IMG/VR virus record: IMGVR_UViG_3300021598_001001
Span: 1 to 64,000 of that record
Strand: one strand, 5' to 3'
DNA from: a virus
Length of the DNA stretch: 64,000 nt
Shown: positions 14,493-22,577 of the stretch, piece after piece
Layout of the letters: the number at the start of each line of letters is the position of its first letter
Numbering within the stretch: the stretch's first letter is position 1
The notes under the pieces: model-generated
The model's database searches: none
What the model saw: the letters and a program-made list of their open reading frames with translations, nothing else
What the model was told of the DNA's origin: nothing
Position numbers and translations under genes: made by a program

Positions 14493-15003
14493 TAGAACTG
14501 TTTACATAGACGGTGAGTATTATTCTGACATTGATATGAGTTGGGTTCCCCAAATCAATGGTGTAGCTGTACACGCTGTTCAGTGGTATGGTGATCATGG
14601 TAGTGTAGAGTTGGTTACTCAAGATCCGAATATCGAAATTACAGAGTTGGGTGTTTGGGAACAATCTATAGAGTTATGGCAAAAGAAAAAAGAAGAACAT
14701 CAATTGTGGTTGGAAGAACAAAAAGCATTGATGGAAGTTCGCAATTTTTCTCAGTATGAAGGATATGGTGACTTAGATGATCTAATGGCTCTAGATTATA
14801 TTTTGGAAGAAGAAGAGGAAGAGGAAATAGTTGAAATTGATGTAATGGCTGAAGACTTTGAAAATCAAAGTGTAGAAGAAGCTTCTGAATCTGATTTGGT
14901 GGTTGGTGATATAAACTACGAAGAACTTGAGTCTGTAGACAATGAAGTATCGGAAGAGGATCAAATTTATTACGATATTGAAGAGTTGTTAAAAGAAATT
15001 TAA
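14467..15003 (+). CDS. Tail-fibre-associated/assembly-type protein
   Basis: 178 residues. MRLTIIPSDRTVYIDGEYY then VAVHAVQWYGDHGSVELV resembles the small proteins that follow fibre genes in marine myoviruses and probably act in fibre assembly. The middle is a helix (QSIELWQKKKEEHQLWLEEQ). The C-terminal ~70 residues are extremely acidic, with an uninterrupted run of Glu near residue 120. The acidic tail looks like an added extension. Role inferred from position and N-terminal pattern. Confidence 0.5.
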   Translation: MRLTIIPSDRTVYIDGEYYSDIDMSWVPQINGVAVHAVQWYGDHGSVELVTQDPNIEITELGVWEQSIELWQKKKEEHQLWLEEQKALMEVRNFSQYEGYGDLDDLMALDYILEEEEEEEIVEIDVMAEDFENQSVEEASESDLVVGDINYEELESVDNEVSEEDQIYYDIEELLKEI

Positions 15004-15019
15004 AATTTTTTTGTTTGTT

Positions 15020-16228
15020 ATGAATAATCTAAATCCTTCCATCAAGGTAAACAATTATCTTGTTGTCAAAAATTTTATAGACATTAAAAGATCTAAAAGT
15101 TTATCAGATGAGTTTAATTCTTTCTGTGATAAAAATAATGTACTTGGTGACGATCAGGCTTTAAACTCGTCCTCGGTATACAATTATATTTCTTTCTTAG
15201 AACTTCTTTGTGAAAAAACTCCAGAGATTAGTAAAATCTGTGGGGAAACTGTATTGCCTACTTATTCTTATGCCAGAACTTATCGAAAGGGCAGTGTTTT
15301 AAAAAAACACACTGATAAAGATCAATGTGAAGTATCATTGACTGTTAACTTAGGTAGTGATCGGCCGTGGTTAATTTGGATTGAAACTCCCAATAGTGAT
15401 AAACATAATATTATGTTGTCTCCTGGAGATGCATTACTGTATATGGGATGCGATGCACCTCACTGGAGAGATGAATATGATGGTGAATGGTACACACAAG
15501 TATTCCTGCATTATGTTTTCAGTCGTGGAAATAGAGTTAATAGTTATTTTGATAAAAGTCATTTAGGGATAAATTGTGATCAACATGGAAATAAAGTTGA
15601 AAAAACTTTAGAAGAAAGTAAAATTATAAAAACTCCAGAACTTATAGTTAAACCTAGTATTAGAAGTCAAACAAAGCTAGAAGATTTTATTGTTGTTTTA
15701 GATTCTTTAGTATCAGATGAACTTTGTAATAAAATTATATCTGAATATAAAGATTGTGACTTATGGAAAGATACAAGTGTCGGCGGTGGTGAAGTAAATC
15801 CAAACGTTAGAAGTTGTTCAGTATTGAATATTAGTGAAGAAAATACCTTACAGTACAATACACAATATAGAAAACAACTTGATTCAGATTTCTTTCTTTC
15901 CGCTTCACAAGCCCTTCAGAAGTATAAAGAAAAATTTCCTGATGCAAATGTAGATATAGATACTGGATATGATCTACTCAGATATAAAGAAGGTCAATTT
16001 TATATTCAACATACAGATTCATTTAAATTACAACAAAGAGCAATTAGTTGTTCATTCAGTTTGAATGATGATTATGAGGGTGGTGAATTTGCATTTTTTG
16101 ATAGAGAGATAGTTATTAAGACTAAAAAGGGAGACGCCATTCTCTTCCCATCAAACTTTATGTATCCGCATGAAGTTATGCCTGTTACTTCAGGAACAAG
16201 ATATTCTATTATAACTTGGTATGTCTGA
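15020..16228 (+). CDS. Tandem 2-oxoglutarate/Fe(II) dioxygenase (two domains)
   Basis: 402 residues from ATG 15020; an in-frame TTG at 15011 is less likely. Domain 1 (~1-185) has LKKHTDKDQCEVSLTVNLG (His-x-Asp) and PGDALLYMGCDAPHWRDE (distal His). Domain 2 (~215-402) has YIQHTDSFKLQQRAISCSF, GGEFAFFD, KGDAILFPSNFMYPHEV and Arg in SGTRYSIITW, a full prolyl-4-hydroxylase-like iron and 2-oxoglutarate set. Domain 1 lacks an obvious 2OG-binding Arg at the expected place and may be inactive or differ in mechanism. Fusion of two such domains is unusual. It overlaps the GT25-like gene by 8 bp, suggesting action on the same glycan or protein. Confidence 0.75.
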   Translation: MNNLNPSIKVNNYLVVKNFIDIKRSKSLSDEFNSFCDKNNVLGDDQALNSSSVYNYISFLELLCEKTPEISKICGETVLPTYSYARTYRKGSVLKKHTDKDQCEVSLTVNLGSDRPWLIWIETPNSDKHNIMLSPGDALLYMGCDAPHWRDEYDGEWYTQVFLHYVFSRGNRVNSYFDKSHLGINCDQHGNKVEKTLEESKIIKTPELIVKPSIRSQTKLEDFIVVLDSLVSDELCNKIISEYKDCDLWKDTSVGGGEVNPNVRSCSVLNISEENTLQYNTQYRKQLDSDFFLSASQALQKYKEKFPDANVDIDTGYDLLRYKEGQFYIQHTDSFKLQQRAISCSFSLNDDYEGGEFAFFDREIVIKTKKGDAILFPSNFMYPHEVMPVTSGTRYSIITWYV

Positions 16229-17003
16229 AAAACTTAAAGGACTTCCTACCATATACTATCTAAATGTTGATAGTAAAACAGAAAGAAAAGAATACATGGA
16301 ATCCCAATTCGATAAATGGGAAATTTCAAATGTAACTAGATTTTCTGAAGGTATTTTTTATCCGGAGAATTTTAAAGAGTGGGAAAGTCTTGTTTATAAA
16401 AGTGAAATATACAAAGAACAAGACTACTTAAAGGTTTGTATAAATCTTTCCACATTGGAAATGGTTAGACATTGGTTAGAGAATACGAATGAAAAATATC
16501 TTATTTTGTTTGAAGATGATTATGATCTGAACCTAATAGAATACTGGCATTTTGATTGGAAATATCTAATGACTCATCTTCCATATGATTGGGACTGTAT
16601 TCAATTGGGATTTGAATCTCATAATTATATTTCATTCTTTCTGCACCCAAAAACAAGCCATAGTTTTTATGGACCAGTATTAATAAATCGACACTTTGCA
16701 CAAAAGTTAATCGATATCCACACGATCAAGGGAAAATATTCCTTTATCCATAACTATGGTCCAGAATATTTTTATAGATGTCTAGGATTAGATCAGTTTT
16801 TTGGATTTGTTGGTAAGACATATCAGATTCCTTTGATTACACAAAACCCAAATCTAGATGAGATTCCAAAGAAACATCATTTCATTTGTAGAGATCTTTA
16901 TTATAATTGGTGGAAAAACAATAGAGATGATTTTACCCTAAAGGATTTTTTCACATACGGTAAAAAATATGATCATCTAATGACTGTACCGGTTGTTGAA
17001 TGA
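16221..17003 (+). CDS. GT25-like glycosyltransferase, copy 1
   Basis: 260 residues. The start GLPTIYYLNVDSKTERKEYME matches the N-terminal motif of family 25 (LPS glycosyltransferase). LILFEDDYDLN (~94-104) provides the EDD metal/sugar-nucleotide motif, followed by YWHFDWKYLMTHLPYDWDCIQLGF. It is the first of three tandem paralogs in overlapping or abutting frames. GT25 enzymes add galactose, glucose or related sugars to LPS core or protein. No membrane segment, so cytoplasmic. Acceptor unknown. Confidence 0.75.
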   Translation: MSEKLKGLPTIYYLNVDSKTERKEYMESQFDKWEISNVTRFSEGIFYPENFKEWESLVYKSEIYKEQDYLKVCINLSTLEMVRHWLENTNEKYLILFEDDYDLNLIEYWHFDWKYLMTHLPYDWDCIQLGFESHNYISFFLHPKTSHSFYGPVLINRHFAQKLIDIHTIKGKYSFIHNYGPEYFYRCLGLDQFFGFVGKTYQIPLITQNPNLDEIPKKHHFICRDLYYNWWKNNRDDFTLKDFFTYGKKYDHLMTVPVVE

Positions 17004-17800
17004 CTGAATCGAAATTAAAAGATATTCCTCCAATTTATTACTTGAATTTGGATCATAGAGTAGAAAGAAAGCTGTATATTGAAAATCAGTTTAGAAAGTA
17101 TAATATTAAAAATTATACTAGAATTTCTGCCTCACGTTATGACCCAAAAAATTATTCTGAGTGGAAGTCAAAAATAATTGCGGATGATATTTTAACTCAA
17201 CCGCAATTTCTTTCTGTATTATTGAATAGGATACAGAGTATTGTGGATTGGTATAACTCAAATACATCTGAAGTTTGTATGATGATAGAGGATGATCTAT
17301 CATTTGATACGGTAGAATACTGGGACTTTAATTGGAAAGATATCTTTAACAAACTTCCTTGTAATTGGGATTGCATTCAATTTCATATCATAGGCGAGAG
17401 GTATATTCCAATGTTCTTATCGAAGTGGACTAAGAACAATCATGCTGCAACTTGTTTTATGATAACAAGATCTTATGCAGAGAAAATGATAAGATTGCAC
17501 TATGACAATGGATTCTTTAAATTTTATACAAACTATGGATTAAGTGAAAAATGGCCAAAGTATCATTATCAATCTGGTGATTTTGTTCCATATCAAATAG
17601 GCGTTACTTATTCCCTACCCCTCTTCATATCGAATTCTCATTTTATAAGTGATGGTTATTTGGATAAACCAAACCATCTAGCTAAAAAGTCTGATGAAGT
17701 TGTTTTAGATTGGTGGAAAAATAAGAGTACAAACTACAATATATGTGATATAATGTCTATAGATTCTGTCAATAAAAACGATCTATTAATAAAGTTATAG
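17000..17800 (+). CDS. GT25-like glycosyltransferase, copy 2
   Basis: 266 residues, paralogous to both neighbours: DIPPIYYLNLDHRVERKLYIE at the N-terminus, MMIEDDLSFDTVEYWDFNWK around the EDD motif, and DWDCIQF-type sequence after it (NWDCIQFHI). Divergence is well beyond recent duplication, with a shorter middle and different C-terminal half, implying different sugar or acceptor preference. It overlaps copy 1 by 4 bp. Confidence 0.72.
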   Translation: MTESKLKDIPPIYYLNLDHRVERKLYIENQFRKYNIKNYTRISASRYDPKNYSEWKSKIIADDILTQPQFLSVLLNRIQSIVDWYNSNTSEVCMMIEDDLSFDTVEYWDFNWKDIFNKLPCNWDCIQFHIIGERYIPMFLSKWTKNNHAATCFMITRSYAEKMIRLHYDNGFFKFYTNYGLSEKWPKYHYQSGDFVPYQIGVTYSLPLFISNSHFISDGYLDKPNHLAKKSDEVVLDWWKNKSTNYNICDIMSIDSVNKNDLLIKL

Positions 17801-17801
17801 T

Positions 17802-18653
17802 ATGAATTTAAAAGATAAACTTAAAGGATTGCCAACGATTTATTATTTAAATCTTGACGAAAGACCTGATAGAAAACAATATACTGAAGAACAATACGAA
17901 AAATATAAAATTAGTAACTTTAAAAGGTTTTCTGCTTCTAGTTATCAACTTCAAAATTTTGATGAATGGAAAAGTAAAGTAATACTGAATGATATTTCAA
18001 CATGTAAAAGGTGGAGACAACATTTAATAGAAGTAGCTACTGCTCTTTCCACTATTGATATGCTCAAAAGTTGGTTGGAAAATACAATTGAAGAATATGT
18101 TATCTTAATGGAAGATGATTATGATTTAAGTTATATTGATTATTGGCATTTTGATTGGGAATACTTGATGAATAACATTCCTTTCGATTGGGATTGTATT
18201 CAACTGGGTTTTGAAAATGAAAAAATTATTCCATGTTATCTACATCCAATATTGTCTGGACATGATAGTGGAGCTGCATTGATAAGAAGAAGTTACGCAG
18301 AAAAATTAATAAGACTTTTTTGTGTAGATGAAAAGTATAATCTTGCTCATAAAATTTCAAATTGGAAATGGTCGATAGGACTAGATATACCTAATGTAAC
18401 TATAGATTATTTCCTAATACATAGTGGAAGAACTTATTCAATGCCTTTGATAAGTGTAAATCCAGATATTGGTAGTTATTCGGTAAATTATGTAAGATCT
18501 GATAGACCTGATTTAGTTCTTGCTAGGAAGGCTTATAAGAAATGGTGGACCGTTCTGAGAGATGATTATACATTAGAAGAGTTTTTCATGTATGGAAAAC
18601 CAAATGATAGAGTTATAACACCTAGAGAACCCGACATTGATAAGTATGTTTGA
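17802..18653 (+). CDS. GT25-like glycosyltransferase, copy 3
   Basis: 283 residues, closer to copy 1 than to copy 2: GLPTIYYLNLDERPDRKQY, VILMEDDYDLSYIDYWHFDW and FDWDCIQLGFENEK. It begins one base after copy 2 and overlaps the aminotransferase-like gene by 8 bp. The three-gene array suggests stepwise assembly of a short glycan. Confidence 0.75.
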   Translation: MNLKDKLKGLPTIYYLNLDERPDRKQYTEEQYEKYKISNFKRFSASSYQLQNFDEWKSKVILNDISTCKRWRQHLIEVATALSTIDMLKSWLENTIEEYVILMEDDYDLSYIDYWHFDWEYLMNNIPFDWDCIQLGFENEKIIPCYLHPILSGHDSGAALIRRSYAEKLIRLFCVDEKYNLAHKISNWKWSIGLDIPNVTIDYFLIHSGRTYSMPLISVNPDIGSYSVNYVRSDRPDLVLARKAYKKWWTVLRDDYTLEEFFMYGKPNDRVITPREPDIDKYV

Positions 18654-19236
18654 AAAAGTAAATGAGTTTGAAAACAAAGTCGCAGAATATTTCTCAGCCC
18701 CATATGCTGTAGCTGTAGACTCATGTACACATGCAATAGAATTATGTCTTAGACATACTTCATGCAATAATTTGACTATTCCAACTAACACTTATGTTTC
18801 TATTCCAATGACTTTAATGAAATTGGAATTGAATTGGACATGGAGAAATGAAGACTGGGAAGATTATTATCAACTAGGCAATTCAAATATTATTGACGCT
18901 GCTGTACTATGGAAAGAAAATAGTTATATTCCTGACACCTACATGTGCCTTAGTTTCCAGTATAAAAAACATCTTAGTGTTGGTAGGGGTGGAATGATTC
19001 TGTTGCAAAACAAAAATGACTATGATATACTAAAGAAAATGTCTTACGATGGTAGAGATGTTTCTAAGCCTTGGGCTAAACAAGACATTGATACCGTAGG
19101 TTATCATTATTATATGACTCCAGAGACAGCTATCTTGGGTTCTTTTAGGTTTAATGAAGTTCGTGATAAACAACCTAAAAAATGGACTTATCTAGATTAC
19201 CCACACTTACCTGACATGTCTGTGTTTAAATGTTAA
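18646..19236 (+). CDS. Short DegT/DnrJ/EryC1/StrS-type aminotransferase
   Basis: 196 residues from ATG 18646 (an upstream TTG was not used), about half the normal ~370. PLP-fold landmarks are present: YAVAVDSCTHAIELCLR, TIPTNTYVSIP, IIDAAVLW (Asp84 for the pyridine nitrogen) and SFQYKKHLSVGRGGMIL with the Schiff-base Lys (107 or 108), then MTPETAILG. The C-terminal domain is missing; the frame ends normally and overlaps the next gene by 7 bp with no sign of a frameshift. Full-length relatives put amino groups on nucleotide sugars or cyclitols. Whether this minimal version is active is uncertain. Confidence 0.7.
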   Translation: MFEKVNEFENKVAEYFSAPYAVAVDSCTHAIELCLRHTSCNNLTIPTNTYVSIPMTLMKLELNWTWRNEDWEDYYQLGNSNIIDAAVLWKENSYIPDTYMCLSFQYKKHLSVGRGGMILLQNKNDYDILKKMSYDGRDVSKPWAKQDIDTVGYHYYMTPETAILGSFRFNEVRDKQPKKWTYLDYPHLPDMSVFKC

Positions 19237-19736
19237 ATCATATAAAACCTAATTGGAATATCAAAGATTTTTATAATCTAGACTACGTTTTGTCTACACA
19301 TAAAGATGAAGAGTTGGTTAACCAATATTTAAGTTCTGGTCACAGTGAGGAAAAATTATCTATATACAAGTACCAACAACCAGATCCAATGCCAAAGTGC
19401 GTTGAGGAATATATCATTCCTCAATTTTATTTTTTAGATAAAGTTGGCGCAGCAGTAAATTATTTTAAACCAGGACAATATCTACCTCTTCATACAGATC
19501 TTTTTGGTAAATATCTAGAAATTAATAACATAGGATCTGAAAATGTTATTAGATGTATGGTTATGTTGGAAGATAATTCTCCAGGCCAAATTTTGCAAGT
19601 GAAAGATACTTGTTACTGTGATTGGAAGGCTGGTGATTGTTTTTACTGGAACTATGATGAAATCCATGCATTTTATAATTTCAGTATGAAAGATAGATAT
19701 GCAATTCAAGTAACTGGAGTATTAAATGAACAATAG
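19230..19736 (+). CDS. Cupin-type 2OG/Fe(II) oxygenase-like protein
   Basis: 168 residues. YLPLHTDLF gives His-x-Asp. CDWKAGDCFYWNYDEIHAFYNFS gives the distal His, and Arg in MKDRYAIQVTG could bind 2-oxoglutarate. The arrangement resembles aspartyl/asparaginyl beta-hydroxylase-type cupins. It sits between and overlaps both the aminotransferase-like and amidinotransferase genes, so a shared small-molecule pathway is likely. Substrate unknown. Confidence 0.6.
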   Translation: MLNHIKPNWNIKDFYNLDYVLSTHKDEELVNQYLSSGHSEEKLSIYKYQQPDPMPKCVEEYIIPQFYFLDKVGAAVNYFKPGQYLPLHTDLFGKYLEINNIGSENVIRCMVMLEDNSPGQILQVKDTCYCDWKAGDCFYWNYDEIHAFYNFSMKDRYAIQVTGVLNEQ

Positions 19737-20694
19737 TACTAATGAGTGGGGAAGATTAAAAAAGGTTATTGTGGGTATTGCAGATTATGCAAGAGTGCCT
19801 GAAATGGATCGTAGTCTGAGATTGATTAACTATGCAGATCGTGAAGATGTTTCCGATGTAAAGTCAGGATTATATCCTGATCAAGTTATACAAGAAGCTA
19901 ATGAAGATCTAGAAATCTTCGCAAACTTCTTAAGACAAGAGGGAGTAGATGTAGTAAGACCTCATAGTGAACCAACAGGATATTATAATTTCTGTCCCAG
20001 AGATTGTATATTCATCCATGGAAATAACTATTTTGCAACTCCAATGCCCCTAAAGGCTAGGAGGTATAATTTTGGTTCAATCGCTCATCATTTTGATGGA
20101 TTAGTTCCATTAACTTGTACCTATGATGACAAATTGTATAATGATGAATGTCTAGGGAATAAAGATGTTTTAGCACTCACTGAACACTCTCCTGCTTTTG
20201 ATGCTGCCAATATTATTAGGGCTAATGATCATGTTTTATATCTAGTTTCTAATAGTGGAAACATTTCTGGTGCGAATAAACTTCAACAAGTTTTGGGTCC
20301 AGACATTCAAGTTCATTTACTTCAAGGTGTGTATAGTTATATGCACATTGACACAACAATTGCATTTCTAAGAGAGGGATTATTATTGGCTAATCCAGAA
20401 AGGATTAAGAGTAAAGATGTTCTTCCTGCACCATTTAAAAATTGGGATGTAATTTGGTGCCCAGAACCTGTTGACATTGGATACTATCCAGGTTATAATC
20501 ATGCCTCAACATGGATTAACATGAATCTTTTTAGTGTCAATCCTAATCTCGTTGTTTTAGAAGAACATCAAGAACCAACAAGAAAAGAGTTAGAAAAATA
20601 TGGTATAGATTGTGCCATGCTTCCTATGAGACACTCAAGAACTTTAAGTGGGTGTTTCCATTGTGTAACTTTAGATTTAGAAAGAGATGACTGA
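19726..20694 (+). CDS. Arg:amine amidinotransferase (GATM/StrB-like)
   Basis: 322 residues, close to family length. NEWGRLKKVIVG opens the fold. YNFCPRDCIFIHGN and SPAFDAANIIRAND (catalytic Asp) follow, then YMHIDTTIAFLREGLLLANPERI (catalytic His) and SGCFHCVTLDLERDD (nucleophilic Cys ~315). The complete triad supports transfer of the amidino group from arginine to an amine. Members make guanidinoacetate, guanidinylated inosamines of streptomycin, or toxin precursors. The adjacent StrS-like aminotransferase favours an amino-sugar or aminocyclitol acceptor, but this is inference. It overlaps both neighbours by about 10 bp. Confidence 0.88.
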   Translation: MNNSTNEWGRLKKVIVGIADYARVPEMDRSLRLINYADREDVSDVKSGLYPDQVIQEANEDLEIFANFLRQEGVDVVRPHSEPTGYYNFCPRDCIFIHGNNYFATPMPLKARRYNFGSIAHHFDGLVPLTCTYDDKLYNDECLGNKDVLALTEHSPAFDAANIIRANDHVLYLVSNSGNISGANKLQQVLGPDIQVHLLQGVYSYMHIDTTIAFLREGLLLANPERIKSKDVLPAPFKNWDVIWCPEPVDIGYYPGYNHASTWINMNLFSVNPNLVVLEEHQEPTRKELEKYGIDCAMLPMRHSRTLSGCFHCVTLDLERDD

Positions 20695-20866
20695 AAATAC
20701 TCCTATACATCCCAGTGGATTAAATATTATCCAAAATGATGACGGCTCTTTTGCTTTTGAGTGGGATAAAAACGATGAACGATGGTCTTGGCTAAATGAC
20801 TTGACAGATGATCAAATTAAGATTATTATGGAACAAGCAATCAAGGACTTGACCGATGGACTTTGA
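20687..20866 (+). CDS. Small conserved-type cyanophage protein
   Basis: 59 residues with NIIQNDDGSFAFEWDKNDERW followed by an acidic helix. Overlaps the genes on both sides by 8-11 bp. Function unknown. Confidence 0.6.
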   Translation: MTENTPIHPSGLNIIQNDDGSFAFEWDKNDERWSWLNDLTDDQIKIIMEQAIKDLTDGL

Positions 20867-21716
20867 CTATAAGAAGTATTCTCTTGAGAATCTTGAAAAT
20901 TGGATGTATGATTCTTTGTCTTCTTCTGAAGCAACCCCACAGGAAATCTATGATGTAATCAAAGGTGTCGTTGAAGAACAATATAATCACTTCACAATTA
21001 ATGCAAATCGTTGTAATGAATTACTTGTTCTTCTAAATGGTAATAGTCAGAGTAACAAATATGAGACTCATCTGAATAAAGTTTTCAGTTGTGATAAGGA
21101 CGATTCATCTGAAGAATGTAAAAAGTCTTGGACTTCTTTCTGGGAAGAGAATTATTATCCAGAAGAATACAAAGGTTCGACGGTAAGTAGTGTAAGTAAA
21201 GATGACTGTATGCCCCCATGGGGACATAGTGATATGGAAGCACTTCGTTATACCGAAGAAGAACTGAATGAGATGTGTGACAAAGCATCATCGGATCAGG
21301 AAAAAGAAAAGTGTCGTGAATATAATCTAAGAGAAGCTGAGTACTACGATAAACGAGCAAAACTTGATGGAGAATACTCCAAATATTACTATGATTATGA
21401 CCGAAATGATCCAAGTCGGTTGAACCCCTTCAGTGGGAAAATTTATGAGTCTCCAGATGGAGGGAAGACAGTTTATGCTCGCAATCCTGGAGAAACTGAA
21501 CGAGTTTTGATCAAGGAAGATAAAGTAAAGAAGTGGTTACTTCCCGTTCAACAATCAGTAATTGATGGTGTGGATGACTATTATGTAAATTTTCCAGATG
21601 ATCTTCTAGAAGCTGCAAACCTTAAAGAAGGAGATCAAGTTGAGTGGGTAGATAATAATAATGGTTCTTATACTCTTCGCAAAGTTACTAAATCACTTGG
21701 AATGGATGAGTGCTGA
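20856..21716 (+). CDS. Large hypothetical protein with C-terminal AbrB/MazE-like segment
   Basis: 286 residues. The first ~200 are acidic and rich in Cys, Tyr and Glu, with several Cys-Asp/Glu pairs and a Tyr-rich stretch (YSKYYYDYDRND). The last ~50 (VNFPDDLLEAANLKEGDQVE, then a GSYTLRKV strand) look like the swapped-hairpin DNA-binding domain of AbrB/MazE antitoxins. A regulatory or DNA-associated role is possible, but no toxin partner is seen. Conserved-looking in context with small cyanophage genes. Confidence 0.55.
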   Translation: MDFDYKKYSLENLENWMYDSLSSSEATPQEIYDVIKGVVEEQYNHFTINANRCNELLVLLNGNSQSNKYETHLNKVFSCDKDDSSEECKKSWTSFWEENYYPEEYKGSTVSSVSKDDCMPPWGHSDMEALRYTEEELNEMCDKASSDQEKEKCREYNLREAEYYDKRAKLDGEYSKYYYDYDRNDPSRLNPFSGKIYESPDGGKTVYARNPGETERVLIKEDKVKKWLLPVQQSVIDGVDDYYVNFPDDLLEAANLKEGDQVEWVDNNNGSYTLRKVTKSLGMDEC

Positions 21717-21886
21717 TGATTGAAGCTCTTATTTGTGGATACAATCTTTTCTGTCATGTAAAAAATGTGGTAGAATATCCAAGGATACAAACACCTGTAA
21801 TAAAATATTATGAACCAGGTAAGTCTTGTTATGTAAATGGAACCTTTTATACTAAATGTGAGGATAGACTAAATGGCACTAAGTGA
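21716..21886 (+). CDS. Small Cys-containing protein
   Basis: 56 residues (MIEALICGYNLFCHVKNVVE at the start), four Cys scattered through a beta-like sequence. It overlaps the previous stop by one base and the next start by 14 bp. Function unknown. Confidence 0.55.
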   Translation: MIEALICGYNLFCHVKNVVEYPRIQTPVIKYYEPGKSCYVNGTFYTKCEDRLNGTK

Positions 21887-22106
21887 ATCTGTAGAAACAA
21901 GTTTAAAAGAAGCCGAACAATCTTTGCGTAATGCTCTTGCGTATGCTGCTCGCCAAGAAAAACCTTTCGTCGGTAAACATATTGCAGATATGATTATGGA
22001 TATTGATAATCTCATTTCTGCAGATAAATTAATTGATAAATTGGAAGAAAGGATGAACGGAGATGATGATAGTAAGAGGGGTCGTTGGGGCCCTTTTGGA
22101 ATGTAA
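21873..22106 (+). CDS. Conserved-type cyanophage protein
   Basis: 77 residues, an all-helical core (SLKEAEQSLRNALAYAARQE) with a basic, Gly-ended tail (KRGRWGPFGM). Similar helical proteins are common in this phage group; function unknown. Confidence 0.65.
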   Translation: MALSESVETSLKEAEQSLRNALAYAARQEKPFVGKHIADMIMDIDNLISADKLIDKLEERMNGDDDSKRGRWGPFGM

Positions 22107-22170
22107 TTGTTACTGCTTGTAAATCAAATATAAAAACATTATTAACTATCATAGATATTGATGGGCGTTG

Positions 22171-22179
22171 TGTTAGAAT
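22171..22179 (+). promoter_or_regulatory. Extended -10 promoter
   Basis: TGT-TAGAAT, 22 bp before ATG 22202, with a strong GAGGAGG ribosome site between. The upstream spacer (22107-22170) has no convincing -35. Confidence 0.45.
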
Positions 22180-22201
22180 TTAAACACAAACGAGGAGGTT
22201 T

Positions 22202-22411
22202 ATGACTCATTCCAATTTTCAAACAGGTTCTCTGACAGATTCCGAATGGAACGAGTTGGTAGCACTTAAAAATGCAATCAATCAAAATCCGGCTTCAGTC
22301 CATCCAGATAAAATGGAACTCTTTACAGAATTGCTTGTTAGGTCTTGGGATGCAAAGTGTGATCCTCCTAACACATCTACTTGGCGTAAAGGCCATCCAA
22401 TGGAGGAGTGA
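22202..22411 (+). CDS. Small conserved-type cyanophage protein
   Basis: 69 residues. GAGGAGG just upstream gives a very strong start. Sequence such as LTDSEWNELVALKNAINQNP and VRSWDAKCDPP suggests a helical protein. Its TGA shares a base with the next ATG. Function unknown. Confidence 0.65.
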   Translation: MTHSNFQTGSLTDSEWNELVALKNAINQNPASVHPDKMELFTELLVRSWDAKCDPPNTSTWRKGHPMEE

Positions 22412-22551
22412 TGACTTTAGAAGAAAAAATTGATCTCCTCTTTAAAAAAATTAATGTGATTGAAGAAGACGTAAAAGGTATTCAAATACAGATTGACTTA
22501 ATTGCAGATAGAGTGTATGATTACACAAATGAGTATGAAATAGAACTCTAA
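22411..22551 (+). CDS. Small coiled-coil protein
   Basis: 46 residues, one amphipathic helix with heptad spacing (MTLEEKIDLLFKKINVIEED onwards). Translationally coupled to the upstream gene. Function unknown. Confidence 0.55.
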   Translation: MTLEEKIDLLFKKINVIEEDVKGIQIQIDLIADRVYDYTNEYEIEL

Positions 22552-22554
22552 ATA
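22548..22554 (+). promoter_or_regulatory. Late promoter-like motif CTAAATA
   Basis: CTAAATA, 23 bp before the glutaredoxin ATG. Same form and spacing as motifs at 24523, 39313 and 54425. Confidence 0.4.
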
Positions 22555-22577
22555 TTACAAAATATCAACAACAAAAA

